Part shown: positions 28,554 through 36,652 of the stretch, piece after piece | How the letters are laid out: every line of letters begins with the position of its first letter | Position numbering within the stretch: position 1 is the stretch's first letter | From: Micromonospora cremea | GTDB taxonomy: Bacteria; Actinomycetota; Actinomycetes; Mycobacteriales; Micromonosporaceae | Assembly (NCBI RefSeq): GCF_900143515.1 | Contig: NZ_FSQT01000002.1 | Location: 2,481,501-2,545,500, forward strand | Direction: 5' to 3' | Length of the DNA: 64,000 nucleotides | The notes under the pieces: model-generated | The model's database searches: none | The model's input: only the letters and a program-made list of their open reading frames with translations | Told to the model about the DNA's origin: nothing | Position numbers and translations under genes: made by a program

Positions 28554-28703
28554 CCACACCCCTGGCGCCTGTTTCACCAGGGACGGCCGGCCTGCACCAG
28601 CCCAACGACGCAACTGAACCTTCAACTGCGAACAATGACCACGCGGTAAATCAGCAACCCGAAGACGCCGAGGGGCCTCTCGGACATCCAGGTGGGGGAG
28701 AAG

Positions 28704-29351
28704 ATGCCCGCTCCGATCGAGTACGTCGACAACATGCAGGACCACTGGTGGTGGCGGCCAGGCTGGCAGGCGGGACGCCACTACTACGCCTGCCACTTCG
28801 CCATCGGAGAGCATGCCGAGCTGGCGGAACTGGCGTGGCGCTACCAGGAGGCACTACGAACGTTTCCCGCCCTCGACCTCATCCCCTCCACCTGGCTTCA
28901 CCTGACCATGCAGGGGATCGGCTTCCTGGACGACCTGGACGACGAGCAGGTCGCACGGTTGAGCCATGGGATCCGAGAGAGGCTCGCGGAGCTACCCGCG
29001 CCTGTCGTCACGTTCCACCGGCCTGTCGTCCGTAAGGAGGCTGTCTACCTCCCCGCCGATCCACCGGCCCCCATCGCGGCCGTGCGGGACGCGGTGCGGG
29101 ACGTGCTCGCTCATGTTCTCGGCGAGGACAACGCGGAGTTGGCGCCCGGGCGCGTGCAGAGCTTCCGACCGCATGTGAGCGTCGCATACTCCAACGCCGC
29201 CCAACCCGCGGAACCCATCGCAGCGGCGCTGGAGCAGGTTGAGGCTGAGCCCGTCGTGGTGCACCTTGATCACGTAGGTCTCCTCGAGTTCCACCGCGAC
29301 CACCGGATGTACGAGTGGACCCGGTCGGAGCCGGTGCGTATCGGGCGCTGA
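28704..29351 (+). CDS. 2'-5' RNA ligase / 2H phosphoesterase family protein
   Basis: A 215-aa member of the 2H phosphoesterase superfamily, with the two H-x-T/S-x motifs HLTM (near residue 70) and HVSV (near residue 159) expected to form the active site for cyclic phosphodiester or RNA end chemistry. A tryptophan-rich N-terminus (DHWWWRPGWQAGRHYYACHF) leads into the first strand. ATG 28704 follows GGGGGAG; an in-frame GTG at 28692 overlaps that ribosome site and is less likely. The natural substrate is unknown. Confidence 0.85.
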   Translation: MPAPIEYVDNMQDHWWWRPGWQAGRHYYACHFAIGEHAELAELAWRYQEALRTFPALDLIPSTWLHLTMQGIGFLDDLDDEQVARLSHGIRERLAELPAPVVTFHRPVVRKEAVYLPADPPAPIAAVRDAVRDVLAHVLGEDNAELAPGRVQSFRPHVSVAYSNAAQPAEPIAAALEQVEAEPVVVHLDHVGLLEFHRDHRMYEWTRSEPVRIGR

Positions 29352-29518
29352 GCAGCGACGGGTGTTCGAACGCCTGCACGATTACCCGGTGGCGCGGGAC
29401 CTGGTGGGCCGTTGGTGGAACCGCGCATAGGGAGGACAAGCCCGGTTGGCTTCAGCACGGGTGGGAACGATCGAGGTAGCGGCCCCTGTCCTCCCCAACG
29501 ACGCTCCCTCTCCCAGGG

Positions 29519-30214
29519 TCACCCCCGACCGCCGCCACCGCGCCGCCGCTTCGGCCGGGCGATCTCGCCCGCGATTGGCAGCCAGTAGAAGGGGATCAAC
29601 GCGGTGATCACGGCCACGCCGAGGACGGGGACCAGGGCACCCAGCACCACTCCGGCGGCGATCCAGAAGGGTGCGATCCGGAAACGCCTGCTGATGGCTC
29701 TCCCAGCGGCGGCATCGACGGTGGTGCCCAGCAGCCGGTGATCACGTCGCGCGTACGCCCAGATCGCGTTGAAAAGAGAAGCTGCCACTCCGAGTGCGAT
29801 GCCGTAGAAGACGACGGCGGTGCGCTGCCCATGTCCGTCGCGGAACGCGGCGGCCAGCACGGAAGCGGCGAATGGCAGGAACGCGATGGTCATCAGCAGC
29901 AGGGTGTTGAGCAACAGCACTACCCGGTCGACGCCGCGGAGGTGGTCGAACATGACGTGGTGGTTGGCCCACACCTGACCGATGAGAAGGAAGGTGAGAG
30001 CGTAAGCCAGGTAGGACGGCCACAACGCAGCGAGACCGTGGGTCAGGTGCCGGGTGTCCTCCGGCGGGTGGATCTCCAGGACGAGCAGGGTGATGGAGAT
30101 CGCGAAGACCGCGTCGCTGAAGGCGACGAGCCGCACGGGTTTGCGTTCCACGCCGAAGGCCGTTGGCCTTCCTGGTTCGCGAACAGGTTCTGCCACCGCC
30201 CAAGCCTGAGACAC
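29519..30214 (-). CDS. TMEM175-family potassium-channel-like membrane protein
   Basis: A 231-aa six-helix protein. The first helix carries the family signature FSDAVFAISITLLVLEI, which lines the pore in bacterial TMEM175 channels. Later helices include YLAYALTFLLIGQVWANHHVM and VVLLLNTLLLMTIAFLPF. The C-terminus is basic and Gly-rich. GTG start at 30214. Bacterial members conduct potassium as tetramers, so a K+ leak role is likely but not shown here. No partner gene is adjacent. Confidence 0.88.
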   Translation of the reverse strand: MSQAWAVAEPVREPGRPTAFGVERKPVRLVAFSDAVFAISITLLVLEIHPPEDTRHLTHGLAALWPSYLAYALTFLLIGQVWANHHVMFDHLRGVDRVVLLLNTLLLMTIAFLPFAASVLAAAFRDGHGQRTAVVFYGIALGVAASLFNAIWAYARRDHRLLGTTVDAAAGRAISRRFRIAPFWIAAGVVLGALVPVLGVAVITALIPFYWLPIAGEIARPKRRRGGGGRG

Positions 30215-30383
30215 CGGACACGGCTACTCGTGCAGCCGTGCGGCGTGTCACCCAACACCGTGAGCCAGGGGAGCAGTCGGCTGGAGAGCCTCAGCCAGCA
30301 ACGCAGACCGCATGCTGCGGTAATCCTCGGGCCACTCGCGACACAAGCCAGGGTGAGAGTCGCCGAGGCAGTGGGGAGTTCGG

Positions 30384-30935
30384 GTGGGTCCACCGGAGAG
30401 ACGCGACGAGGCCTGGTTCACCAGCCTCTATGCCGCCGAGTACGCGCACATCGTGAGGTACGGCCTGCGCCGACTCGGCGACGGGGACGCGTCGGCGGAG
30501 CTCGCCCAGGAGGTCTTCGTCGTCGCCTGGCGGCGTCGCGGTGAGGTGCCGGAACGCAGCCTGCCCTGGCTTTACGGGGTGGCCCGGCGCCTGCTGGCGA
30601 ATCAGTGGAGGTCCCGGCGCGCCGCTCCGGACGTCCTGCCGATCACCGACGCCGACCTGAATCGGACGGTGCACCCTTCCGGCGCCGACGTGACCGTGGG
30701 GGTCACCGACGTCCGGGTGGCCCTGGCCACGCTCGGCGACCTCGATCAGGAGATCCTCCGGCTCATCGGCTGGGAGGAGCTGACGGTCTCCGAGGCGGCC
30801 CAGGTGCTCGGCTGTACCCGCGCGACCGCGGCCGTGCGCCTGCACCGTGCCCGCTGTCGCCTCACCGAAGCCATGTCAGACCAGCCCGCCCCGCCCCGGC
30901 GCGCGGTGTTGGCGACCACTCGAGAGGATCTGTGA
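30384..30935 (+). CDS. ECF-family RNA polymerase sigma factor
   Basis: A 183-aa ECF sigma factor. Region 2 is seen as SAELAQEVFVVAWRRRG followed by WLYGVARRLLANQWR. Region 4 is DQEILRLIGWEELTVSEAA and the recognition helix LGCTRATAAVRLHRAR. GTG start at 30384. The next gene begins inside its stop codon (TGATG), so both are translated together. The partner is a CU044_5270-type membrane protein in the position of an anti-sigma factor. Confidence 0.9.
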   Translation: MGPPERRDEAWFTSLYAAEYAHIVRYGLRRLGDGDASAELAQEVFVVAWRRRGEVPERSLPWLYGVARRLLANQWRSRRAAPDVLPITDADLNRTVHPSGADVTVGVTDVRVALATLGDLDQEILRLIGWEELTVSEAAQVLGCTRATAAVRLHRARCRLTEAMSDQPAPPRRAVLATTREDL

Positions 30936-31939
30936 TGTTCGGAGCAGAGCGAACGCGTACCCTCCTCGGCCCGGTCGACCCGGCCCGGAACATCGCCGTC
31001 GCGCCACCGCTGGTCTCGGCGCGCGATCTGATCGACCGCGCCGGTGCCACCGAGTCGGCCGTCGGCCATCGACGCGTACGACCGACCCGCCGGCTGGTCC
31101 TGGCGGCCGGGACGCTGGCGGTCGCGGCCGGCGCCGTGGCGGTGCTCCAGCCGTTCGAGGAGGCGGACACCTCCGACGTGCCGGGTGCCGCAGCGGGATC
31201 GGTGCTCGTGCCGGTCGCGTACCAGTTCGACTCGGACCCGCCGGCGGCCGGCCCGCAGCTGCGCGCACTGGCCGGCGCACTCGTCGACACGGAGTACGAC
31301 AACCGCAGCGGGCGCTACATGTACCACCACACGAAGCTGTGGGGCGACCCGGTGATGACCTCCGCCGACGGCCGACACCATGTCGCCTTCGCCAACGAGA
31401 CGAAGGTCTGGCAGGCCGCCGACGGGACCGGTAACCAGGTCACCGTCCAACTGGAACCGCAGTACCCCGACCAGGAATCCCGGGACTACTGGCGGCGCAA
31501 TCTCGGGAAGGGTCCCGCCGTCGCCGGCACGCCCGCACCCGCCACCGTCCCGCTGCCACCCAGGGCCCTCACGCCTCCGTCGGCTGACCGGTCGCAGCTG
31601 CGTGAACTGCTGAAGGCCGCGTACGGCGCGGGTGCGGTGAGCAAGGAGGTCAGCACGATCTACGGGCGGTACGTCGTACCGCGTCAGACCCGCGCGGAGA
31701 TCCTGCGGGTCCTCGCCGACGTTCCCGGCTTCCGGTGGCGCGGGCAGGTGACGGACCGTGCCGGCCGGACGGGCGTCGCGGTCACCTTCGACGATCGCCC
31801 GCACGACGCGCAGTCTCTGCTGATCTTCGACGCGAGGACGGGTGAACTGCTCGCCCACGAGCGGCTGACGCTCGCGCCTGTCCGGATCAGCTCGTACAAA
31901 GTGATCATCGCTACCGACTGGACCGACCGCCTCGGCTGA
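30935..31939 (+). CDS. CU044_5270-type membrane protein, putative anti-sigma partner
   Basis: A 334-aa protein. A cytoplasmic N-terminus of about 50 residues precedes one transmembrane helix (LVLAAGTLAVAAGAVAVLQP). The large outer domain has the family's pattern of strands (YDNRSGRYMYHHTKLW, RAEILRVLADVPGFRWRG, GVAVTFDD). Proteins of this group follow ECF sigma genes and are thought to restrain them, but no ZAS zinc motif is present, so the mechanism may differ. ATG overlaps the sigma stop by one base. A perfect terminator follows. Confidence 0.8.
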   Translation: MFGAERTRTLLGPVDPARNIAVAPPLVSARDLIDRAGATESAVGHRRVRPTRRLVLAAGTLAVAAGAVAVLQPFEEADTSDVPGAAAGSVLVPVAYQFDSDPPAAGPQLRALAGALVDTEYDNRSGRYMYHHTKLWGDPVMTSADGRHHVAFANETKVWQAADGTGNQVTVQLEPQYPDQESRDYWRRNLGKGPAVAGTPAPATVPLPPRALTPPSADRSQLRELLKAAYGAGAVSKEVSTIYGRYVVPRQTRAEILRVLADVPGFRWRGQVTDRAGRTGVAVTFDDRPHDAQSLLIFDARTGELLAHERLTLAPVRISSYKVIIATDWTDRLG

Positions 31940-31946
31940 CCGAGGA

Positions 31947-31980
31947 CAGCGGGGCCGCTCCCTCGGGAGCGGCCCCGCTG
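31947..31980. terminator. Strong hairpin terminator
   Basis: A perfect 16-bp stem (arms 31947-31962 and 31965-31980, CAGCGGGGCCGCTCCC and complement) with a 2-nt loop, 7 bp past the anti-sigma-like gene. Confidence 0.8.
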
Positions 31981-32052
31981 CGCATTCCACCGAAGGCGGA
32001 AGCATCGGCCGGACTGGCCGCGCACGTAGCAGATCAACTGTCTCGCCGGGGG

Positions 32053-32080
32053 TTGTCCACAGCCCGCGACGTTATCCACA
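32053..32080 (+). promoter_or_regulatory. Pair of DnaA-box-like sites upstream of ssd
   Basis: TTGTCCACA at 32053-32061 and TTATCCACA at 32072-32080 lie in the same orientation, their starts 19 bp apart. The second is the exact bacterial consensus. They sit about 85-110 bp upstream of the ssd start, where they could bind DnaA and affect transcription of the ssd/tad operon. Confidence 0.5.
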
Positions 32081-32161
32081 GGCAGCGCGGCCGGGGCGGT
32101 TTGCGGGGCGGATCCCGAGCAGGGTCGGCGGCACACCCGAGCCCGACCGCTGGAGGCCGCG

Positions 32162-33273
32162 ATGCCACCCCGTACCTCCGTTCCGCCGATCCGCCGATCC
32201 GCCGGCTACCGCTGGTCGTCACGGGGGACGGCGACCTGCTCGACGACCTGCTCCGGCTCGCCGCCGCCGGCGGCACCGAGGTGGAGCTCGCCGCCGACCC
32301 GGCCGCCGCCCGCACCCGTTGGCTACCCGCACCGCTGGTGCTGCTCGGCGCCGACCAGGCGCAGCCGTGCCTGCGGGCCCGGCTGCCGCAGCGTCCCCGG
32401 CTGGTGCTGGTCGGCCGGACCGGCCAGCTCGACCCCGGCTGGCAGATCGCCGAGCTGATCGGCGCCGAGCACGTCGCCACGCTGCCCGCCGCGGAGCCGT
32501 GGCTGGTGGACCGGTTCGCCGTGCAGGGCTCGGACCGGCCGGACGGCTCCGGAGCCCGGATCGTCGCGTTGCTCGGTGGCCGGGGTGGCGCCGGGGCGAG
32601 CGTGCTCGCCGGCGGGCTCGCCGTCACCGCCGCCCGGTCGCGGCTGCGCACCCTGCTCGTCGACGCCGATCCGCTCGGCGGTGGCCTCGACCTCGTGCTC
32701 GGCTGGGAGCAGCTGGACGGGCTGCGCTGGCCGTCGCTCACCAGTGCGGACGGGCGGGTCGACGCCCCGGCGCCGGTCCGGGCCCTGCCCAGCCGGGGCG
32801 ACCTGGTGGTGCTCTCCTGGGATCGCGGCGACCTGCTGGCCCTGCCCGCGGCGGCGATGGCCGCCACCGTCGACGCCGCCCGGCGCGGTCGGGACTTCGT
32901 GGTCGTCGACCTCCCTCGGCAACTGGACGACGCCGCCGTGATCGCGTTGCAGGCGGCCGATCAGGCGTTCGTCGTCGTCCCGGCCGAACTGCGTGCCACG
33001 GCGGCCGCCGCGCGAGTGGTGGCTGCCGCCGCCCCGCACTGCGCCGCGCTCTCGGTGGTGGTGCGCGGCCCCGCGCCGGGCCATCTGCGAGCGACCGAGG
33101 TGGCGCGGGCACTCGGTCTTCCCCTCGCCGGCACACTGCGCCCCGAGCCGGGGCTCTGCCGCGGCCTGGAACGCGGCGAGGCGCCGGCCGCCGCAGGCAA
33201 GGGCCCGCTGGCCACGCTCTGCCAACGGATCGTCACCGACCTCACCGGCGTGCCCGCGACGGGTGCGGCATGA
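32162..33273 (+). pseudogene. ssd: Septum-site-determining Ssd / CpaE-like protein, frameshifted near its start
   Basis: A MinD/CpaE-like P-loop-type protein of about 367 residues found at the head of actinobacterial tad pilus operons. The deviant Walker A is ALLGGRGGAGASVLAGG, and Walker B-like strands are TLLVDADPLGGGLD and FVVVDLPRQLDDA. The natural start is ATG 32162 with GGAGG upstream, reading MPPRTSVPPIRR. An 8-bp tandem duplication (GCCGATCC at 32185-32192 and again 32193-32200) then shifts the frame. Removing one copy joins the start exactly to RLPLVVTGDGDLLDD and the rest of the gene. Without it, translation would need a TTG at 32101 or 32053. The stop overlaps tadA by ATGA. It is either a recent mutation or an assembly error. 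Confidence 0.75.
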
Positions 33274-33983
33274 CCGGCCGGCCGGAGGACCACACCCTCG
33301 CCGCCCGGGTGCGGCAACGGATCGCCGCCGCCACCACCCCGGTCACCCCGGCGACGATCGTCTCCGCAGTGCGGGCCGAGCCCACCACCGCGGTGCTCGG
33401 TGACACCGCAGTGCTGCGGATCGCCGACCGGGTCCACGACGACCTCGTCGGCGCCGGGCCGCTGGCACCACTGCTGGCCGACCCGGAGGTCACCGACGTG
33501 CTGGTCAACGGCACCCGGGTCTGGGTCGACCGCGGGGCGGGGTTGCACCAGGTCGCAGTGCCGGTGGGCTCGGTGGAGGATGTCCGCCGGTTGGCGCAGC
33601 GACTGATCGCCAGCGCCGGGCGGCGGCTCGACGACGGCTCCCCGTACGCGGACGCGCGGCTCCCGTTCGGCACCCGGCTGCACGCCGTTCTTCCCCCGGT
33701 GGCGACCGAGGGCCCCTACCTGTCCCTGCGGACCTTCCGGCACCGCCCGTTCACCCTCGACGAGTTGGTGCGCCAGGGGACCGTGCCGCGACCGGTGGCA
33801 CCACTGCTCGCCGCCGTCGTCGCGGCCCGGCTGGCGTACCTGGTCACCGGCGGCACCGGGTCGGGCAAGACGACGCTGCTCAACTGGTCGACTACGTCCT
33901 GGCACACGAGCTGGCGCATTTGCGCGAGCCACACACGGGCCCGCCTTCTGGCATCTCCTCGTACGGGTGTTGCCGGACTATGA
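33270..33983 (+). pseudogene. tadA: TadA/CpaF-type secretion ATPase, truncated after Walker A
   Basis: The N-terminal 205 residues match a TadA pilus-assembly ATPase: ADPEVTDVLVNGTRVWVDRG, AQRLIASAGRRLDDGSPYADAR (given in two parts in the protein), SLRTFRHRPFTLDEL and Walker A VTGGTGSGKTTLLN. Immediately after Asn205 (33882-33884) homology ends. The frame then continues for 32 unrelated codons made from another gene read out of frame, to a TGA at 33983. Walker B, the His boxes and the C-terminal domain are missing, so no ATPase can form. The downstream tadB, tadC, flp and tadE genes are absent too. Start ATG overlaps the ssd stop. Confidence 0.88.
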
Positions 33984-34044
33984 CGAGCGCAAGCGGGAAC
34001 TTGCACGACGAGGCGCCGGGCTCTGGTTCGGAGGCACGGTATGA
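33884..34044 (+). pseudogene. Fragment of a YgjP-like (M48/SprT-type) metallopeptidase
   Basis: Read one frame over from the tadA remnant, the DNA gives LVDYVLAHELAHLREPHTGP, with the HExxH zinc motif. After a one-base loss near 33940 it gives FWHLLVRVLPDYDERKRELARRGAGLWF and a stop. This is the C-terminal end of the YgjP-like metal-dependent hydrolase family. The 5' two-thirds are absent, and the fragment is fused directly to the cut end of tadA, so it marks the recombination junction. Confidence 0.7.
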
Positions 34045-34079
34045 CCGCACCCGCAGTCTCGCTCTGATCGGACGAACGG

Positions 34080-34355
34080 GTGGTCGCCTTTCTGTACCGG
34101 CCGGTCCGGGAGCTGGTCAGCGACGAGCCGCACGAGTGCCACAACGGCCACGGCTACGCCGGACGCTCGGTGACCACCCCCATGCGCGACTGGTGGCCGT
34201 GCCGCTGCGGCGGGCACCTGGTCATCCGCTGCCGGATGTGCCCAGAGTGGAGGTGGAGCCGTCGGTCGGGACGGACTGCGACGTGGGTGACAACGCGCCG
34301 GCAGCGGCTGGTCAGCCTGGCGGACCAGCGCCCCCAGAGAGCACCCGGCCGGTGA
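34080..34355 (+). CDS. Possible small Cys/His-rich protein
   Basis: 91 codons from GTG 34080. The first ~60 residues contain a spaced Cys/His pattern (HECHNGHGY, then WWPCRCGGHLVIRCRMCPEWRW) that could bind zinc, and many aromatic residues. The last 30 codons look like read-through of non-coding sequence, so the true gene may end or have been cut earlier, around 34260. No family was recognised. It lies in the junction zone of broken genes. Confidence 0.35.
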   Translation: MVAFLYRPVRELVSDEPHECHNGHGYAGRSVTTPMRDWWPCRCGGHLVIRCRMCPEWRWSRRSGRTATWVTTRRQRLVSLADQRPQRAPGR

Positions 34356-34800
34356 AGTCGCCGCACTCCGTCCCCAACAGGGATGCTGTGATCCAGCGGT
34401 CGGCGACTCGCTGAGCGGCCTTAGTCCGGCTACTCGTACCAGCCCTCCCACCGGGGCCGACCTGACCCGCTACCGGGTGTCGGGCACCGGCCCGGAGGCT
34501 GACCCCGATCTCGACACGCCGCACTTCGCGCCATCGCACGCGAGTCCTCTTCTGCAGGCCGTCGACCTAGTGACGTTCGCGTCCAGCGACTTAAGCTTCC
34601 GAGCACGGACCCGGGCGTCGCAGGTGTGAATGAGCAGCTGTGGACGCTCCTCGAGCGGCGGCACTACCACTCGTGGCGTTCAGATCCGATGGCTACGCAG
34701 TCCTTGACCCCGGAATGCACGAAGGGCCCGCTCACGCGGGCCCTAAGGCGGGCGCGGGAGCCCCGTAGGACGTCCTGCGGCTTCCAAGCTAGCAGCAGTT
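34356..34800. other. Gene-free junction DNA
   Basis: 445 bp with no credible coding region. Codon-position GC bias is lost here and short words such as CACTCGTGGCG and AAGCTAGCAGCAG are atypical of the neighbours. A hairpin occurs at 34723-34744. It is probably debris of the exchange that replaced the tad genes. Confidence 0.45.
34723..34744. terminator. Small hairpin
   Basis: AGGGCCCGC and GCGGGCCCT (9 bp, perfect) with a 4-nt loop, followed by AAGG. It may be a terminator left from a lost gene. Confidence 0.45.
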
Positions 34801-35040
34801 GTGCGTCACCACACAACGAACCGCAGGTGGCGAGGATCGTCCGGTCCGGGCGGAATCCTCGGCCGGGTGCCGCGCCCCCACGTCTTCCATGCCGGCGATC
34901 AGCTCTCGGCCCTCACGCCGTGCCGTACGAGCGTTGGGCGGATCTCGCCAAACGCATGCACGACATCGAGCGCGCCGGCGACGACACCACTAAACCTTGT
35001 CGGCCGGGCCCAGTCCGGGCGGGTCCGAGAGCGCCCGACG

Positions 35041-35502
35041 TGCAGCGCCGCCGCCGCCCCGTCCTCGACCGAGGATGCGGAGGCCGCCGAGGCCCGGGCC
35101 GACGCCCTGGCCGCCTACAACAGCTATCGGGAGGCGCAGCTGGCCGCGATGGCGACCAGTGACGTCTCGGGCGGGGATTTGCGGCGGTACACGGCGGACC
35201 CGCTGCTGACGCAGATCCGGCTGATTCTGCAGCAGCACCAGCAGCAGGGACTGATCAACGCGGGCACGCCGTCCTGGTCGCCGCAGGCGACGCAGGTGAA
35301 TGTCAGCTCTCGGCCCTTCACGGTGCAGATCGAGGACTGCTTCGACCACGGCAACTGGCGTGTGGTCCGCAAGAGCACCGGTGAGGCGGTTTCCGCGCCC
35401 GGCCAGAGCACCCGCTACCCGGTCGTGGCCAAGGCGGTCCTTTACGACGACGGCCGCTGGCTGATCCAGACCGCGCAAGCTCAGCGGGAACGGCGCTGCT
35501 GA
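35041..35502 (+). pseudogene. Secreted lipoprotein that has lost its signal sequence
   Basis: The reading frame shows a good mature lipoprotein sequence: CSAAAAPSSTEDAEAAEARA, then helix DALAAYNSYREAQLAAM, DPLLTQIRLILQQHQQQG and a beta-rich end with two Cys (IEDCFDHGNW ... QRERRC). The block before the Cys reads VRERPTCS instead of a hydrophobic signal plus lipobox, and no start with a ribosome site is close. A start far upstream (34801) would add about 80 residues without any signal character. The gene is therefore judged broken at its 5' end by the rearrangement. Confidence 0.5.
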
Positions 35503-35657
35503 ACTCTCGCTGAGCTCGCCCGCTGGTGGAGAGCTGGGTTCTGGGCCACACTTCGCCCCGGCGAGGTCGGAGCAAGGCGGCGGATGAGGATAGCGTGTCC
35601 GCCACCCGAGTCGGCAAAGCCGAACTCTGCGGCTGCTGAGCCGGGCGACAGCGGCTC

Positions 35658-36650
35658 CTACGGTTCGTGCTCTTCCCGCTCTTCCCGGCGGGCGGCCTGC
35701 ACACCGGCCTGAAACCGGGTACGGGCGCCGAGTGAGGCCATCAGCGCCGCGATGTGTCGCTGCGCGGTGCGGTAGCCGACGCCGAGCTGGCGCGCGATCG
35801 CCTCGTCGGTGAGCCCGGAGAGCAGGAGCGCGATGAGCCGTCGGTGCTCGACCGGAGGGCGGTGGTTCGGTGGCGCGGCCGGAGAGGGTTGCAGTGGCAG
35901 GGCGGACCGCCACAGCCCTTCGAAGAGGTGCCCCAGGGCGTCGAGGAGCGCGCAGGGCCGGAGCAGCACGGCGCTCCCACCCTCGTCGTCGGGCCGGCGG
36001 ATGAGCAGGCCGTACCGGCCGTCGGCGAGGTAGAGCTTGAGTGGCAGGGTCGGCAGTACCCGGGCCTGCTGGCCGGCGGCAACGAGCTGTTCGAGCCCGT
36101 GCAGGGCGCCCGGCTGTTCGAGGGACGAGCGCTCGTAGATGGTGCGGGAGCGCACGCCTCGCCGGAGCAGCTCGACCCCACCGCTCGTCGTGCCGGCCCC
36201 GTCGAGGTACGGGGGCTTGTCCAGGCAGAGGATCTCCGTCTCGGCCGTACGCCGGAGGCGGTGGAGCCGTTCCAGCACCGCCTCGCGCCCGCTGACCACC
36301 TCCAGCACGGCGGTCGAGTCGGTGAGGCTGGGGTCCGTGCGGTGGACCGCGGCCAGGCGGTGGAGGTGCTCGCGGGCGGCCTGCAACCGCCGCTCGTACG
36401 CCCGGATCGGTGCGTCGAGGGCGACCTCGGGGTCGACGGCCGTGTAGGTGGTCGGGTCGTCGTCGCCCGCCACGACGAGCCCGGCGGCGGCGAGCGCGCC
36501 GAGCGCGTCACGCAGCGGCTCGGAACGGATCCAGGACCGGTCGAGGTCGACCGCCGTGGCACCCGGCTGCGCGACGACCAGTTCGTACGCCGCGGACTCG
36601 ACCGCGGTCAGGCCGGCCGCGTCGAGGTCGCCCTCCGGATGCGTCGGCAC
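35658..36650 (-). CDS. LuxR-type HTH regulator with TrmB-like sensor part, paralogue 1
   Basis: A 330-aa regulator. The N-terminal winged-helix/TrmB-like segment (LTAVESAAYELVVAQPGATA) is followed by a coiled region and a PLD-like sensor domain (VVSGREAVLERLHRLRR, RSRTIYERSSLEQPG). The C-terminus is a LuxR/GerE helix-turn-helix (ALLLSGLTDEAIARQLGVGY and RTAQRHIAALMASLGARTRFQ). It lies 2 bp downstream of its paralogue in the same orientation, forming an operon, and both are divergent from the giant subtilase gene, which they may control. Confidence 0.85.
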   Translation of the reverse strand: MPTHPEGDLDAAGLTAVESAAYELVVAQPGATAVDLDRSWIRSEPLRDALGALAAAGLVVAGDDDPTTYTAVDPEVALDAPIRAYERRLQAAREHLHRLAAVHRTDPSLTDSTAVLEVVSGREAVLERLHRLRRTAETEILCLDKPPYLDGAGTTSGGVELLRRGVRSRTIYERSSLEQPGALHGLEQLVAAGQQARVLPTLPLKLYLADGRYGLLIRRPDDEGGSAVLLRPCALLDALGHLFEGLWRSALPLQPSPAAPPNHRPPVEHRRLIALLLSGLTDEAIARQLGVGYRTAQRHIAALMASLGARTRFQAGVQAARREEREEHEP

Positions 36651-36652
36651 TG

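Noticed and set aside
32053..32080. Replication origin suggested by DnaA boxes
   Set aside because: Only two boxes, no dnaA/dnaN neighbourhood and no AT-rich unwinding region.
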